Positions 1 through 7,556 of a DNA stretch of 27,800 nt are shown one piece after another. The DNA lies in contig DATGEO010000173.1 of NCBI GenBank assembly GCA_035310015.1, forward strand, positions 1 to 27,800, read 5' to 3'. The notes under the pieces were generated by a model, which saw only the letters and a program-made list of their open reading frames with translations, did not search any database and was not told where the DNA came from. Numbering within the stretch: position 1 is the first letter of the stretch; each line of letters opens with the position of its first letter. The stretch comes from DATGEO01 sp035310015. GTDB lineage: Bacteria > Chloroflexota > Dormibacteria > Dormibacterales > Dormibacteraceae. The translations under genes were made by a program, and so were the position numbers.

Positions 1-1795
1 ACAGAACCTGCTGGTCGTCGTCGATCCAGTCCCGCTTCTTGACGTCGAACACCGAGAGCGTGCCCCACAAGCGTCCGTCCTCGAGCATCGGGGCGCAGAG
101 CGCGGAGTGGAGACCGTAGGCCAGGAGGTCCGGCGGCGAGCTCAGGTCGAAGCTTGTGCTCGCGTCGGCGAGGGCGGTGACGCGCTGGCTGAGCATCACC
201 GCGCCGACGATGCCCTGGCCGTTGGCGAACACCATCGTGTTGACCTCGGCTGGAAAGCCCAGCGACGTGATGACCCGCTGGTTGCCGTCGGGCGTGGTGC
301 GAGTGAGCAGCGCCGCCGTCGCGCCGGTCACGCGCGCCGCCGTTTCGAGCGTCTTCTGCTCGAGCACCAGCGCGCCTTGGGTCACGGTCGTCAGGGCCTG
401 CGAGATCTCTCCCAGCGCGTCGAGCGCGGAGCGGCGCTTGGTGGCCTGACCGGTGATCGCCTGCAGGATCTGCGAGTTCTCGACGGCGATGCCGGCCATG
501 GACCCGAGCTCCGTCAGGGCCAGGCCCTCGCGCTGGTTGAAGGTCGCGCCTGAGCGCCCGAGGCAGATGGCGCCGATGACGCCCGCCTTGCCGCGGATCG
601 GCGAGAGCGCCTCGTTCACGGTGTGCGAGGTGGGGTTTGGCGGCACGCCGCTCGGCGCGCCGTCCTCGGCCAGGGCGTGGTTGCGGATCAACGTCTCGCC
701 GCCCTGCACCTTCTTCAAAGGGCCCGTCAGCGGCATCGCGGCGCCGCTGCCGTTGAGGAAGACGTAGGTGCTGTCGGGCTGGAACAGCGCGATGCGGCCG
801 GCGTCATAGGAGACGACCTGCCGGACCCTGTCCATGACGAGCGAGAGGACCTCGTCCGTCGTCTTTCCGGACGCCTCCTTCACCAGCTCGCCCATCAACG
901 TGTAGCGGGCGGACTCCTGCTGGCTCATCGCCACCGCGTGGGCGCTGGCGAGCTGCGCCCCGGCCCGGCGGGTGAGGGTCATCGCGAGCCGCCGGTCGTC
1001 GTCGGTAAATCCGCCGGGCCGGTTGCCGAGCAGGATGAAGCCGCCGATGCGGGCGCCGATCGGCATCGGCACCGCGAGGAGGCCTTCGACCTCCAGCTCG
1101 TCGGGCACGTAGTTGACCAGGTCCTGTAGCGCCGTCTTGCCGGCGGCCACGTAGTCCTTGCCTGCGTCGATCGCGGCCACGAGCGCCACCGCCTTCTCGC
1201 CGCGCAGGAGGGGCTGAGGGTGCAGGCGGCCGAGGCCGATGCCTGGAGGCTGCGGCAGGTACTGCCTGCCGTCGGACCCGGCGAGGTAGCAGCACGCGAA
1301 CGTCGCGCCGAGGTCATGGGCCAGCTGGGCGGTGAGCGCCCCGGCGTCCGCCGGGGGTCGGGCGCCGTCCACGTCCGATGTCGCCGCGACGAACGCGCGG
1401 TGCTTCTCTCCGAGCTGGGCGTTCAGCGCCTCCATGTCCTCGAGCTGGGTTCGCAGCGCGTCGGTGAAGCTGCGGTAGGCGGTGATGCCGATCACGCCGC
1501 CAAGGACCAGCAGGAGCAGGCCTCCGAGCTGCGCCGGCAGCCCGGGGTCGGCGAACTGGAAGTGGACCGACAAGAGCTCCACCAGCAGCGAGCCGACCGC
1601 CATCGGGCCCGCCACGGTCCACTCCGAGTAGGCCGCCCCGGCGACGACCGCCATGAAGCCGGCGATCCAGGCCACGACCAGGTCGCCGCCGCCGCGGCCG
1701 GCGGCGTTGAGCGACGCCCCCGCCAGGATCAGCACCGCGGCGGCCGCCGAGAAGGCGATCCGGATCGCGAACGTGGCCCGCTCCGATCTCATCAT
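1..1795 (-). CDS. Membrane-anchored multi-GAF sensor protein (3' end outside window)
   Basis: The frame is open from an ATG at 1795 to the left edge: 598 codons with no stop, so the C-terminus is missing. Residues 8-30, 37-57, 62-80 and 86-107 are hydrophobic, suggesting four membrane spans, followed by a short coiled stretch (108-133). Three GAF-like modules follow at about 150-285, 300-445 and 460-598; each has the alternating strand pattern and a late 'GxxxxG.. F....R.....' segment such as GGFILLGNRPGGFTDDDRR. GAF domains bind small ligands or act as dimerisation sensors, and the lost C-terminus would normally carry a kinase, cyclase, phosphatase or regulator output domain, which I cannot name. 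A second ATG lies at the next codon, and no good SD is visible. It is divergent from rel with a 70-bp gap. Chain type is confident; output and ligand are unknown. Confidence 0.8.
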   Translation of the reverse strand, partial: MMRSERATFAIRIAFSAAAAVLILAGASLNAAGRGGGDLVVAWIAGFMAVVAGAAYSEWTVAGPMAVGSLLVELLSVHFQFADPGLPAQLGGLLLLVLGGVIGITAYRSFTDALRTQLEDMEALNAQLGEKHRAFVAATSDVDGARPPADAGALTAQLAHDLGATFACCYLAGSDGRQYLPQPPGIGLGRLHPQPLLRGEKAVALVAAIDAGKDYVAAGKTALQDLVNYVPDELEVEGLLAVPMPIGARIGGFILLGNRPGGFTDDDRRLAMTLTRRAGAQLASAHAVAMSQQESARYTLMGELVKEASGKTTDEVLSLVMDRVRQVVSYDAGRIALFQPDSTYVFLNGSGAAMPLTGPLKKVQGGETLIRNHALAEDGAPSGVPPNPTSHTVNEALSPIRGKAGVIGAICLGRSGATFNQREGLALTELGSMAGIAVENSQILQAITGQATKRRSALDALGEISQALTTVTQGALVLEQKTLETAARVTGATAALLTRTTPDGNQRVITSLGFPAEVNTMVFANGQGIVGAVMLSQRVTALADASTSFDLSSPPDLLAYGLHSALCAPMLEDGRLWGTLSVFDVKKRDWIDDDQQVL

Positions 1796-1865
1796 GTGAA
1801 TTCAAACCGAACGAACCGGGAATAAAGCTCTCCTAAACTCTCTCCACACCCCGGATGGCCTTGGA
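1796..1865. promoter_or_regulatory. Divergent intergenic region between GAF sensor and rel
   Basis: This 70-bp gap must carry both promoters of the divergent GAF sensor and rel genes. A TAAACT at 1834-1839 is a possible -10 for rel, but no matching -35 is evident, and no SD precedes either start. AACCGAACGAACC (1805-1817) is a small internal direct repeat. This is positional inference with weak sequence support. Confidence 0.35.
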
Positions 1866-4001
1866 ATGACCGTTTCCGAACTCCTCCGCATCGCCGACCA
1901 CCTGGAGCCGAAGGACCAGGAGATCGTCCGGCGCGCCTACGAGCGCGCGGTCAAGGCCCACGCCGGCCAGCGCCGGCTCTCGGGTGAGGAGTACGTGAAC
2001 CACCCCCTCCAGGTCGCCGCGATCCTGGCCGACCTCAAGCTCGACGCCGCCACGCTGGCGGCCGCCTTGCTCCACGACACGGTCGAGGACACGCCGCTGA
2101 CGCAGGAGCAGGTGCTGCAGGAGTTCGGGCCCGAGGTGGCGCGGCTCGTGGAGGGGGTGACCAAGCTGGGCCGGATCTCCCTGCGCTCGGACCAGCAGCA
2201 GCAGGCCGAGAACATCCGCAAGATGATGGTGGCGATGGCGGAGGACCTTCGGGTCGTCCTCATCAAGCTCGCCGACCGGCTCCACAACATGCGGACGCTG
2301 GACCCGCTGCCGGAGGTGAAGCGCCGGAAGATCTCCCGCGAAACCCTCGACATCTACGCGCCGCTGGCTCACCGGCTCGGCATCGGCCAGATCAAGTGGG
2401 AGCTGGAGGACCTCGCGTTCCGGAACCTCGAGCCCGACGCCTACGAGGACGTGTCGAAGCGCATCGCCCGCAAGCGCACCGAGCGCGAGCGGCTGGTCGC
2501 CGACCTGCGCGACATCCTGGCCCGCGAGCTGGAGAAGGTCGGCATCAAGGCCGAGATCACCGGCCGGCCGAAGCACATCTACTCGGTCTGGCAGAAGATG
2601 ACCCGCGACAACAAGGACTTCTCCGAGATCTACGACCTCTCGGCGATCCGGGTGCAGGTCGACAGCGTGCGCGACTGCTACGGCGTGCTGGGGGTGGTCC
2701 ACTCGCTGTGGAAGCCGGTACCCGGGCGGTTCAAGGACTACGTGGCGATGCCGAAGTCGAATGGCTACCAGTCGCTGCACACGACCGTGATCGCGCATAC
2801 GGGCGAGCCGATCGAGATTCAGATCCGGACGCACGAGATGCACCGCGTCGCCGAGTTCGGCGTGGCCGCGCACTGGACTTACAAAGAAGGCGGCAGGGAG
2901 AAGGAGGAGGTTTTCGACCAGAAGCTGTCCTGGCTGCGCAGCCTCCTCGAGTGGCAGAACGAGGTGGGAGACGCCGAGTCCTTCGTCGACACGGTCAAGA
3001 TCGACCTCTTCCAGGACGAGGTCTACGTGTTCACGCCCAAGGGCGACGTGCTCAACCTGCCGGCGGGCTCGACGCCCGTTGATTTCGCCTACCGCATTCA
3101 CACCGAGGTCGGCCACCGCTGCATCGGCGCTCGCGTCAACAGCCGCATGGTGGCGCTCGACTACGAGCTGAAGAACGGCGAGATCGTCGAGATCATCACC
3201 GCCAAGGCGCCGCACGGCCCGAGCCGCGACTGGCTGAACTTCGTCAAGAGCGCCTCGGCGAAGGAGCGCATCCGCAAGTGGTTCAAGAGCCAGCGCCGCG
3301 AGGAGAACGTGGCCAAGGGCCGCGACCTGCTCGACAAAGAGCTGCACCGCATGCACCGCATCTCGCTGTCCGACCTGACCGAGTCGAAGCTGCAGGAGAT
3401 CGCGAGCGCGCACCGGTTTGCGGCCGTCGACGACTTCCTCGCCGCGATCGGCTACGGCGACCTGTCGCCGCACGCGGTGGTGATGCGCATGGCCATCGCG
3501 CCGGACGGCGCGGGCGCCGACCTGCGCTCCATCCCGCTGATCCCGAACGTCCAGCCGACGCCGCTCGTGCTCGTGCGCGGGCAGAAGGGCGTGCTGACCA
3601 AGGTCGCGCCGTGCTGCCAGCCGGTGCCGGGCGACGCGATCATCGGCTACACCACGCGCGGTCGCGGGGTCACCGTGCACCGGGCCGACTGCATCAATGC
3701 GATCAACGCGCAGGACCGCGACCGCGTCGTCCCCGTGGACTGGGACGTCGAGGCCAATCACCTGTACCCGGTGGCGATCAAGATCGAGGCGTTCGACCGT
3801 CAGGGCCTGCTGCGCGACATAGCGACGGTGGTCGCGGAGAACCACGTCAACATGTCGGCGCTCGAGGTCAAGGTGTTCGACGACAAGACCGCAACCGTTT
3901 CCGCGACGGTCGAGATCGATTCGCTCGCGCAGCTGTCGCGCCTGATGGAGAAGATCGAAGGCGTTCGCGACGTGCACACGGTCGCCCGCGAAGCGTCGTA
4001 G
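1866..4001 (+). CDS. rel: Bifunctional (p)ppGpp synthetase/hydrolase (Rel/SpoT family)
   Basis: This 711-residue protein has the full long-RSH layout. The HD hydrolase domain (about 25-175) keeps H46 (NHPLQ), H70-D71 (HDTVED) and DRLHNMRTL at 137-145. The synthetase domain (about 235-345) has RPKHIYSVWQKM, the YDLSAIRV strand and KSNGYQSLHTTV. The charge motif is R-F-K-D (288-291), the RXKD form of bifunctional Rel enzymes rather than the EXDD form of synthetase-only RelA. TGS (about 385-447), helical and conserved-cysteine (KVAPCCQPVPGDAI) regions and a C-terminal ACT domain (about 640-708) follow. It makes and degrades the stringent-response alarmone in the cytoplasm, sensing uncharged tRNA on ribosomes through its C-terminal half. 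The ATG at 1866 lacks a clear SD, but no alternative start lies upstream in frame. The next gene starts 1 bp after its stop, implying co-transcription. Confidence 0.96.
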   Translation: MTVSELLRIADHLEPKDQEIVRRAYERAVKAHAGQRRLSGEEYVNHPLQVAAILADLKLDAATLAAALLHDTVEDTPLTQEQVLQEFGPEVARLVEGVTKLGRISLRSDQQQQAENIRKMMVAMAEDLRVVLIKLADRLHNMRTLDPLPEVKRRKISRETLDIYAPLAHRLGIGQIKWELEDLAFRNLEPDAYEDVSKRIARKRTERERLVADLRDILARELEKVGIKAEITGRPKHIYSVWQKMTRDNKDFSEIYDLSAIRVQVDSVRDCYGVLGVVHSLWKPVPGRFKDYVAMPKSNGYQSLHTTVIAHTGEPIEIQIRTHEMHRVAEFGVAAHWTYKEGGREKEEVFDQKLSWLRSLLEWQNEVGDAESFVDTVKIDLFQDEVYVFTPKGDVLNLPAGSTPVDFAYRIHTEVGHRCIGARVNSRMVALDYELKNGEIVEIITAKAPHGPSRDWLNFVKSASAKERIRKWFKSQRREENVAKGRDLLDKELHRMHRISLSDLTESKLQEIASAHRFAAVDDFLAAIGYGDLSPHAVVMRMAIAPDGAGADLRSIPLIPNVQPTPLVLVRGQKGVLTKVAPCCQPVPGDAIIGYTTRGRGVTVHRADCINAINAQDRDRVVPVDWDVEANHLYPVAIKIEAFDRQGLLRDIATVVAENHVNMSALEVKVFDDKTATVSATVEIDSLAQLSRLMEKIEGVRDVHTVAREAS

Positions 4002-4002
4002 G

Positions 4003-4626
4003 GTGCGGCTCTACGTAGACAGCACCGCCGACACCCAGTTCGGCACCAACTCCTACCTCGTCGAGGACGAGGACACCAAAGACGCAGTCATCATCGACGC
4101 CAACCTCGAGGCCGAGGACCTGGTCGAGCTGGTGCGCCGACGCGGCGCACAGGTGCGGGCGATCCTCCTGACGCACACCGACGTCGACCACATCGCCGGT
4201 CTGCCCGTGCTGCTGCGTGAGCTGGGTCCGGTGCCGGTGGCGGTCCACGACTCGGAGCGCCACGTCATCGCCGAAGGCAAGCCGCTGCGGCGCCGGTGGC
4301 CGGTGGAGCTGCCCGCGATCGCCACGGTGGGCGCGCTGGCCGAGAGCGACGTGTTCCGCGCGGGCTCGCTGGAGTTCGAGGTCCTGCACACGCCCGGCCA
4401 CAGCCCCGGCGGCGTCTCGCTGAAGATCGACGGCCACGTGTTCACCGGCGACGCGCTGTTCGCGGGCTCGATCGGGCGCTCCGACTTCGACAACTCAGAC
4501 GGCGCGGCGCTCCTCGACGGCATCAAGGGCAAGCTGCTGGCGCTGCCCGACGACACGGTAGTGCACAGCGGTCACGGGCCGGCGACGACCATCGGCCGGG
4601 AAAGGCGGACCAACCCCTTCCTGTAG
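4003..4626 (+). CDS. Metallo-beta-lactamase-fold hydrolase, glyoxalase-II/YcbL-like
   Basis: The 207-residue protein starts with GTG one base after the rel stop. Metal ligands are recognisable: H58-x-D60-x-D62-H63 (HTDVDH), H133 (TPGHSPGG), D150 (FTGDALF) and H191 (SGHGP). The GRSDF and TNPFL segments match glyoxalase-II-like YcbL proteins, a family of thioester or related ester hydrolases. The usual second histidine of HxHxDH is aspartate here, a variant known elsewhere in the superfamily that may alter metal preference. No N-terminal signal is seen, so it is probably cytoplasmic. Pairing with rel suggests co-transcription only; a direct role in alarmone metabolism is not shown. The true substrate is unknown. 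Confidence 0.88.
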   Translation: MRLYVDSTADTQFGTNSYLVEDEDTKDAVIIDANLEAEDLVELVRRRGAQVRAILLTHTDVDHIAGLPVLLRELGPVPVAVHDSERHVIAEGKPLRRRWPVELPAIATVGALAESDVFRAGSLEFEVLHTPGHSPGGVSLKIDGHVFTGDALFAGSIGRSDFDNSDGAALLDGIKGKLLALPDDTVVHSGHGPATTIGRERRTNPFL

Positions 4627-4645
4627 CCCGCCCCCCTTGTGCACG

Positions 4646-5575
4646 TCAGTGCGAATTGATGCTGAGGATCACGAGCAAGGCCGGTCCCAGCAGGATCAGC
4701 CACAAGGTCGGAAAGACGCAGCCCACGGTGGGGAGCAGGATCTTCAGCGACGCGCGCGCCGCGTCGGCGCGGATCTGCAGCCGCCGCTTGACGCGCATCT
4801 GCGCCGAGTGCGCGGCGATTGTGCGCGCGATCGGGACACCGGTGCGCTCGGCGTGGAGGATCGAGCGAATGAGCGCGGAGAAGTCCTCGATGCCCGTCGC
4901 CGCGGCCATGTCGTTGAGCGCCTCGGTGCGCGGGCGGCCGAGCTCGATTTCGCGCAGCGCGCGGGCCACCACCAGCGTCAGCGGTCCCTCCTGGTGACGG
5001 ACCAGCTGTTCCAGCGCGCGATCCAGGCCGAGGCCGGCCTCCATGCTGATGGCCACCACGTCGAGCGCATTGGGCAGCATGGCTTCCAGCTCTGCCCGCC
5101 GCTCGCTCACCAGCTGCCGCAGCCACAGGAGCGGTAGGTAGAAGCCGAGCAGCAGGCCTCCGGCGAGCAAAAGCACGATCGCCACCGGCTGGCCGATCAC
5201 GATGCCGAGCGCCGTGCCCACCGCGCCGAAGCCCGCCGCTGCGGCGATGCGCAGGGTCTGCACCCCGGCCGGATCGAGTCCGAACGGGTTGCCGATGAAG
5301 TCGAGCTCGCGCTGGAAGTTCGCGGCCTGAGCCGCGGGCGTGAGCCGGTTCATCTGGCGGGTGATGGCCTTGCGCATGGGCGCCACGAGGCGCTCGAGAA
5401 GGGGCCGCTCCAGCTGCAGGGCGATCGCGCTCTGCCCCAGGCCGAGCTCCTGGCGAATCAACCGCTCTCGAAGCAGGGTCGTCGCGTCGGTCGCCTGCGA
5501 CGTGCGCATGCCCAGCGCGATCAGGCCGACGCCGGCGGCCGCGAGCAGGCCGAGGAGCAGGGCGATGCTGCTCAT
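4646..5575 (-). CDS. tadC: Tad pilus inner-membrane platform protein TadC
   Basis: This 309-residue protein has one N-terminal membrane segment (3-22), two central ones (about 108-150) and one at the C-terminus (280-305). The type II secretion F domain (T2SF, about 165-290) contains the family-typical LPNALDVVAISMEAGLGLDRAL, with an AERTGVPIARTI segment further on. TadB and TadC form the membrane platform on which the CpaF/TadA motor acts to assemble or retract Flp pili. It is the last gene of the minus-strand tad operon and ends 19 bp from the convergent hydrolase gene, with no obvious terminator in between. The start is the ATG at 5575, with no clear SD; a perfect hairpin ends 8 nt upstream, so translation may depend on that structure. 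Confidence 0.9.
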   Translation of the reverse strand: MSSIALLLGLLAAAGVGLIALGMRTSQATDATTLLRERLIRQELGLGQSAIALQLERPLLERLVAPMRKAITRQMNRLTPAAQAANFQRELDFIGNPFGLDPAGVQTLRIAAAAGFGAVGTALGIVIGQPVAIVLLLAGGLLLGFYLPLLWLRQLVSERRAELEAMLPNALDVVAISMEAGLGLDRALEQLVRHQEGPLTLVVARALREIELGRPRTEALNDMAAATGIEDFSALIRSILHAERTGVPIARTIAAHSAQMRVKRRLQIRADAARASLKILLPTVGCVFPTLWLILLGPALLVILSINSH

Positions 5576-5582
5576 GGATATT

Positions 5583-5608
5583 CACAAGGGGGGCAGGCCC
5601 CCCTTGTG
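5583..5608. repeat. Perfect 11-bp-stem hairpin just before tadC
   Basis: CACAAGGGGGG pairs perfectly with CCCCCCTTGTG around the 4-base loop CAGG. It lies 8 nt upstream of the tadC ATG on the tadC transcript. No U-run follows on the minus strand, so it is not a typical intrinsic terminator; mRNA stability or translation control is more likely. Confidence 0.8.
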
Positions 5609-5650
5609 GGGAACCCCCCATGACTTGCACTTGGCAGTTCCCGCCGGGGG

Positions 5651-5677
5651 CAGTGGCTCGGCATAGCCGAGCCACTG
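5651..5677. repeat. Perfect 12-bp-stem hairpin after tadB
   Basis: CAGTGGCTCGGC and GCCGAGCCACTG form a perfect 12-bp stem with the 3-base loop ATA. It sits 13 bp past the tadB stop. Without a clear U-run it could be a weak terminator, an RNase barrier stabilising upstream mRNA, or a dispersed repeat. Confidence 0.8.
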
Positions 5678-5690
5678 AACATGAGCCGCT

Positions 5691-6638
5691 TCATTGAAAC
5701 GCCGTGATCCGGCGGATGATCACCGTGCCCGTGGTCAGCAGCGCGATCGCGACCACCAGGATCACCCAGCCGATCGGCTGCGTGAATAGCGGCCGGAAGT
5801 AGTCGGGAAGGACGAAGTAGCCGAACGCCCCGACCAGGATCGGCAGGGCCGTGATGATGACGCTCGAGGCGCGCGACTGGGCGGTCGCGGCGAGGACCTC
5901 CTGGCGCATCTCCGAACGCTGCCGCATGGTATCGGCGAGCGTCGTCAGGATCGCGGGCAGGTCGCCGCCTACGGCGTGCTGGATCGTGATCACCATGATC
6001 ATCAGCCTGAGATCGGAGCTGCCCATGCGCTTCTCCATGTTGCTGAGAGCGCTTTCGACCGAGGCGCCAAGCTCGATCTCGCGGCGCGCCAGGCCGAACT
6101 CCTCGTCGACTGGCGGACCCGCGTTCTCCACGACCGCGGCGAACGACTGCGCCACCGATTGGCCCGCTTTCATGGAGTTGGCGATCAGCTCCATCGCCCG
6201 CGGCAGCTCATCGTCGAACTTGCGAAGCCGATGGCCGCGCCGGTTGCGGAGGTAGAAGGCCGGCGCGACGTACCCGACCACGGCCAGGATCAGAACCGCG
6301 AAGCTGACGTCGAAGCGGAGGAAAGCCAGGACGGCGAATAGCAATGCAGAGCCGATCTGCAGCAGGCGGAACTCGTATGGGCGCAGCTGCAGGTCAGCGC
6401 TCGCCAGATCGCGAGCGAGGGCGTTCTGGTTCTGGCCCGCGATCCACACCGGCGCGCCGGACGGCTCGAACCTCCGGCGCAACTGCTCGCGGACGTCAGC
6501 GAGGGTTCGATAGGTGACGCGTGCCGTCACGCCGGTCTCTAGGGCGCCTATCTCCGCGTCCCGGCGCATGACGCCGAACACGACGAGGCCCACTCCGATG
6601 GCGGCTCCGACCGCGACGAGAAGGACTACGCCAGGCAC
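5691..6638 (-). CDS. tadB: Tad pilus inner-membrane platform protein TadB
   Basis: The 315-residue protein has an N-terminal membrane helix (3-23), a central pair (about 92-130), a T2SF domain (about 142-270) and C-terminal helices (about 258-280, 288-308). Family-like segments include FDDELPRAMELIANSMKAGQ and GGDLPAILTTLADTMR. It partners TadC as the membrane platform of the Flp pilus machine. The start is GTG at 6638, with a GGTGA a few bases upstream, 12 bp after the cpaB stop, so it is co-transcribed with cpaB. The 115-bp gap before tadC holds two strong hairpins. TadB and TadC are told apart here by gene order and by the long N-terminal region; the general family is certain. Confidence 0.9.
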   Translation of the reverse strand: MPGVVLLVAVGAAIGVGLVVFGVMRRDAEIGALETGVTARVTYRTLADVREQLRRRFEPSGAPVWIAGQNQNALARDLASADLQLRPYEFRLLQIGSALLFAVLAFLRFDVSFAVLILAVVGYVAPAFYLRNRRGHRLRKFDDELPRAMELIANSMKAGQSVAQSFAAVVENAGPPVDEEFGLARREIELGASVESALSNMEKRMGSSDLRLMIMVITIQHAVGGDLPAILTTLADTMRQRSEMRQEVLAATAQSRASSVIITALPILVGAFGYFVLPDYFRPLFTQPIGWVILVVAIALLTTGTVIIRRITAFQ

Positions 6639-6650
6639 CAGGTCACCGGC

Positions 6651-7445
6651 TCAGGGCGTGGTGAAGTGCCACCGAGCGTCGACCTCCCTCGGTCCCACGC
6701 CGCCGGCCGCGAGCACGGACGGGCACTTGGGATCGGGCGCTGTCGGGACCGAGCCGTAGTCCTTGAACGACTCGAGCTCGTACTTCAGGGTCGCGTTGTT
6801 CAGCAGCCAGAACAGGTACTCGGAGTCGCACGCGGTCATCAGGACCGTGAGGCTCGTGCTCACGGGTGACGAGCCCTGGGCCGACGTGACCGGGCCCACC
6901 CTCAGCACGTAGAGGTCTCTGAAGACGGTGCGCACGGACGCCACGGTCGGGCCCACGCCGAAGATCTGCGTGTTGATGCTGGCGAGGACCGTGATCCGGT
7001 CGCCCACCTGCACGTACCCGCCGACGCCGACCTGCTCCGAGGTCGGGATCGTGACCGCCACGTAGCCCGATGGGATGGGCAGGTACGTGACGTCGCTGGT
7101 GTTGAGGATGTCCGGCTCGTCGGCGATGAGGTTCGCCGTCACCGGCAGGCCCTGCGGAATGTCCACGCGGGCGCCCTTGCCGGCGACCTGCGCGATGGAC
7201 GTGAACGCCTCTGGCGGCTCGGGGTTCACGACCGCCAGCTCCAGCTGCGACGTCTCGATGCGGGTTCGGGCCGTGATGCCACTCTTGGCGACCACCACCT
7301 TGGTTCCGCCCGCCGCCGTGGGGAAGAGGTAGGGCGCGCTCGCGAGAATGGCCGCGGCCAGGAAGGCCAGGAGCGCGAGCACCGTGCCGATGACGATGTA
7401 GAGCCGGCTGCGGCGCCCGCGGCCGATCGGCGCGCTGGTCGCCAC
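6651..7445 (-). CDS. cpaB: Flp pilus assembly protein CpaB/RcpC (SAF domain)
   Basis: The 264-residue protein starts with GTG. An arginine-rich N-terminus (RGRRSR) precedes a single membrane helix at about 15-38, so the rest is extracytoplasmic. Residues about 47-112 match the SAF domain (VVVAKSGITARTRIETSQL ... IPQGLPVTANLI), and 113-215 resemble the RcpC region with its PSGYVAVTIP and VGDRITVLASI strands. In diderms CpaB works with the secretin; in monoderms its job is less clear, probably as an envelope adaptor or polysaccharide-binding part of the pilus. GGAGG lies 13 nt before the GTG, partly inside a hairpin stem at 7453-7481. A 111-bp structured gap separates it from the upstream tadG-like gene. 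Confidence 0.88.
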   Translation of the reverse strand: MATSAPIGRGRRSRLYIVIGTVLALLAFLAAAILASAPYLFPTAAGGTKVVVAKSGITARTRIETSQLELAVVNPEPPEAFTSIAQVAGKGARVDIPQGLPVTANLIADEPDILNTSDVTYLPIPSGYVAVTIPTSEQVGVGGYVQVGDRITVLASINTQIFGVGPTVASVRTVFRDLYVLRVGPVTSAQGSSPVSTSLTVLMTACDSEYLFWLLNNATLKYELESFKDYGSVPTAPDPKCPSVLAAGGVGPREVDARWHFTTP

Positions 7446-7452
7446 CTAGATC

Positions 7453-7481
7453 TTTGCGCCTCCGCTTCTCACAGGCGCAAA
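7453..7481. repeat. 8-bp-stem hairpin overlapping the cpaB translation-start region
   Basis: TTTGCGCC and GGCGCAAA pair perfectly around a 13-base loop. On the cpaB transcript the only GGAGG before the GTG start spans the loop/stem border, so folding could limit ribosome access. The stem is visible in sequence; the regulatory role is inference. Confidence 0.6.
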
Positions 7482-7512
7482 TGATGCACGTAAGGCCCTG
7501 GTTTTTAGGGGC

Positions 7513-7550
7513 CCCCACGAAATCTCGGCGAAGCCCCCGATTTCGTGGGG
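7513..7550. repeat. Perfect 12-bp-stem hairpin after the tadG-like gene
   Basis: CCCCACGAAATC pairs with GATTTCGTGGGG; a GGC-GAA-GCC mini-stem lies inside the loop. It sits 7 bp past the tadG-like stop. The T-rich side (ATTGTTT) is on the plus strand, so for the minus-strand operon it is not a canonical U-tract terminator; it may be a processing or stability element. Confidence 0.75.
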
Positions 7551-7556
7551 ATTGTT

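Noticed and set aside
1833..3977. A 714-codon open frame on the minus strand opposite rel
   Set aside because: Its product is a low-complexity Arg/His/Leu/Val/Asp string with no domain, typical of the antisense frame in GC-rich DNA; rel on the plus strand is unmistakable.
4627..4645. Terminator between the metallo-hydrolase gene and tadC
   Set aside because: The 19-bp gap contains only a C-rich run and no complementary arm.
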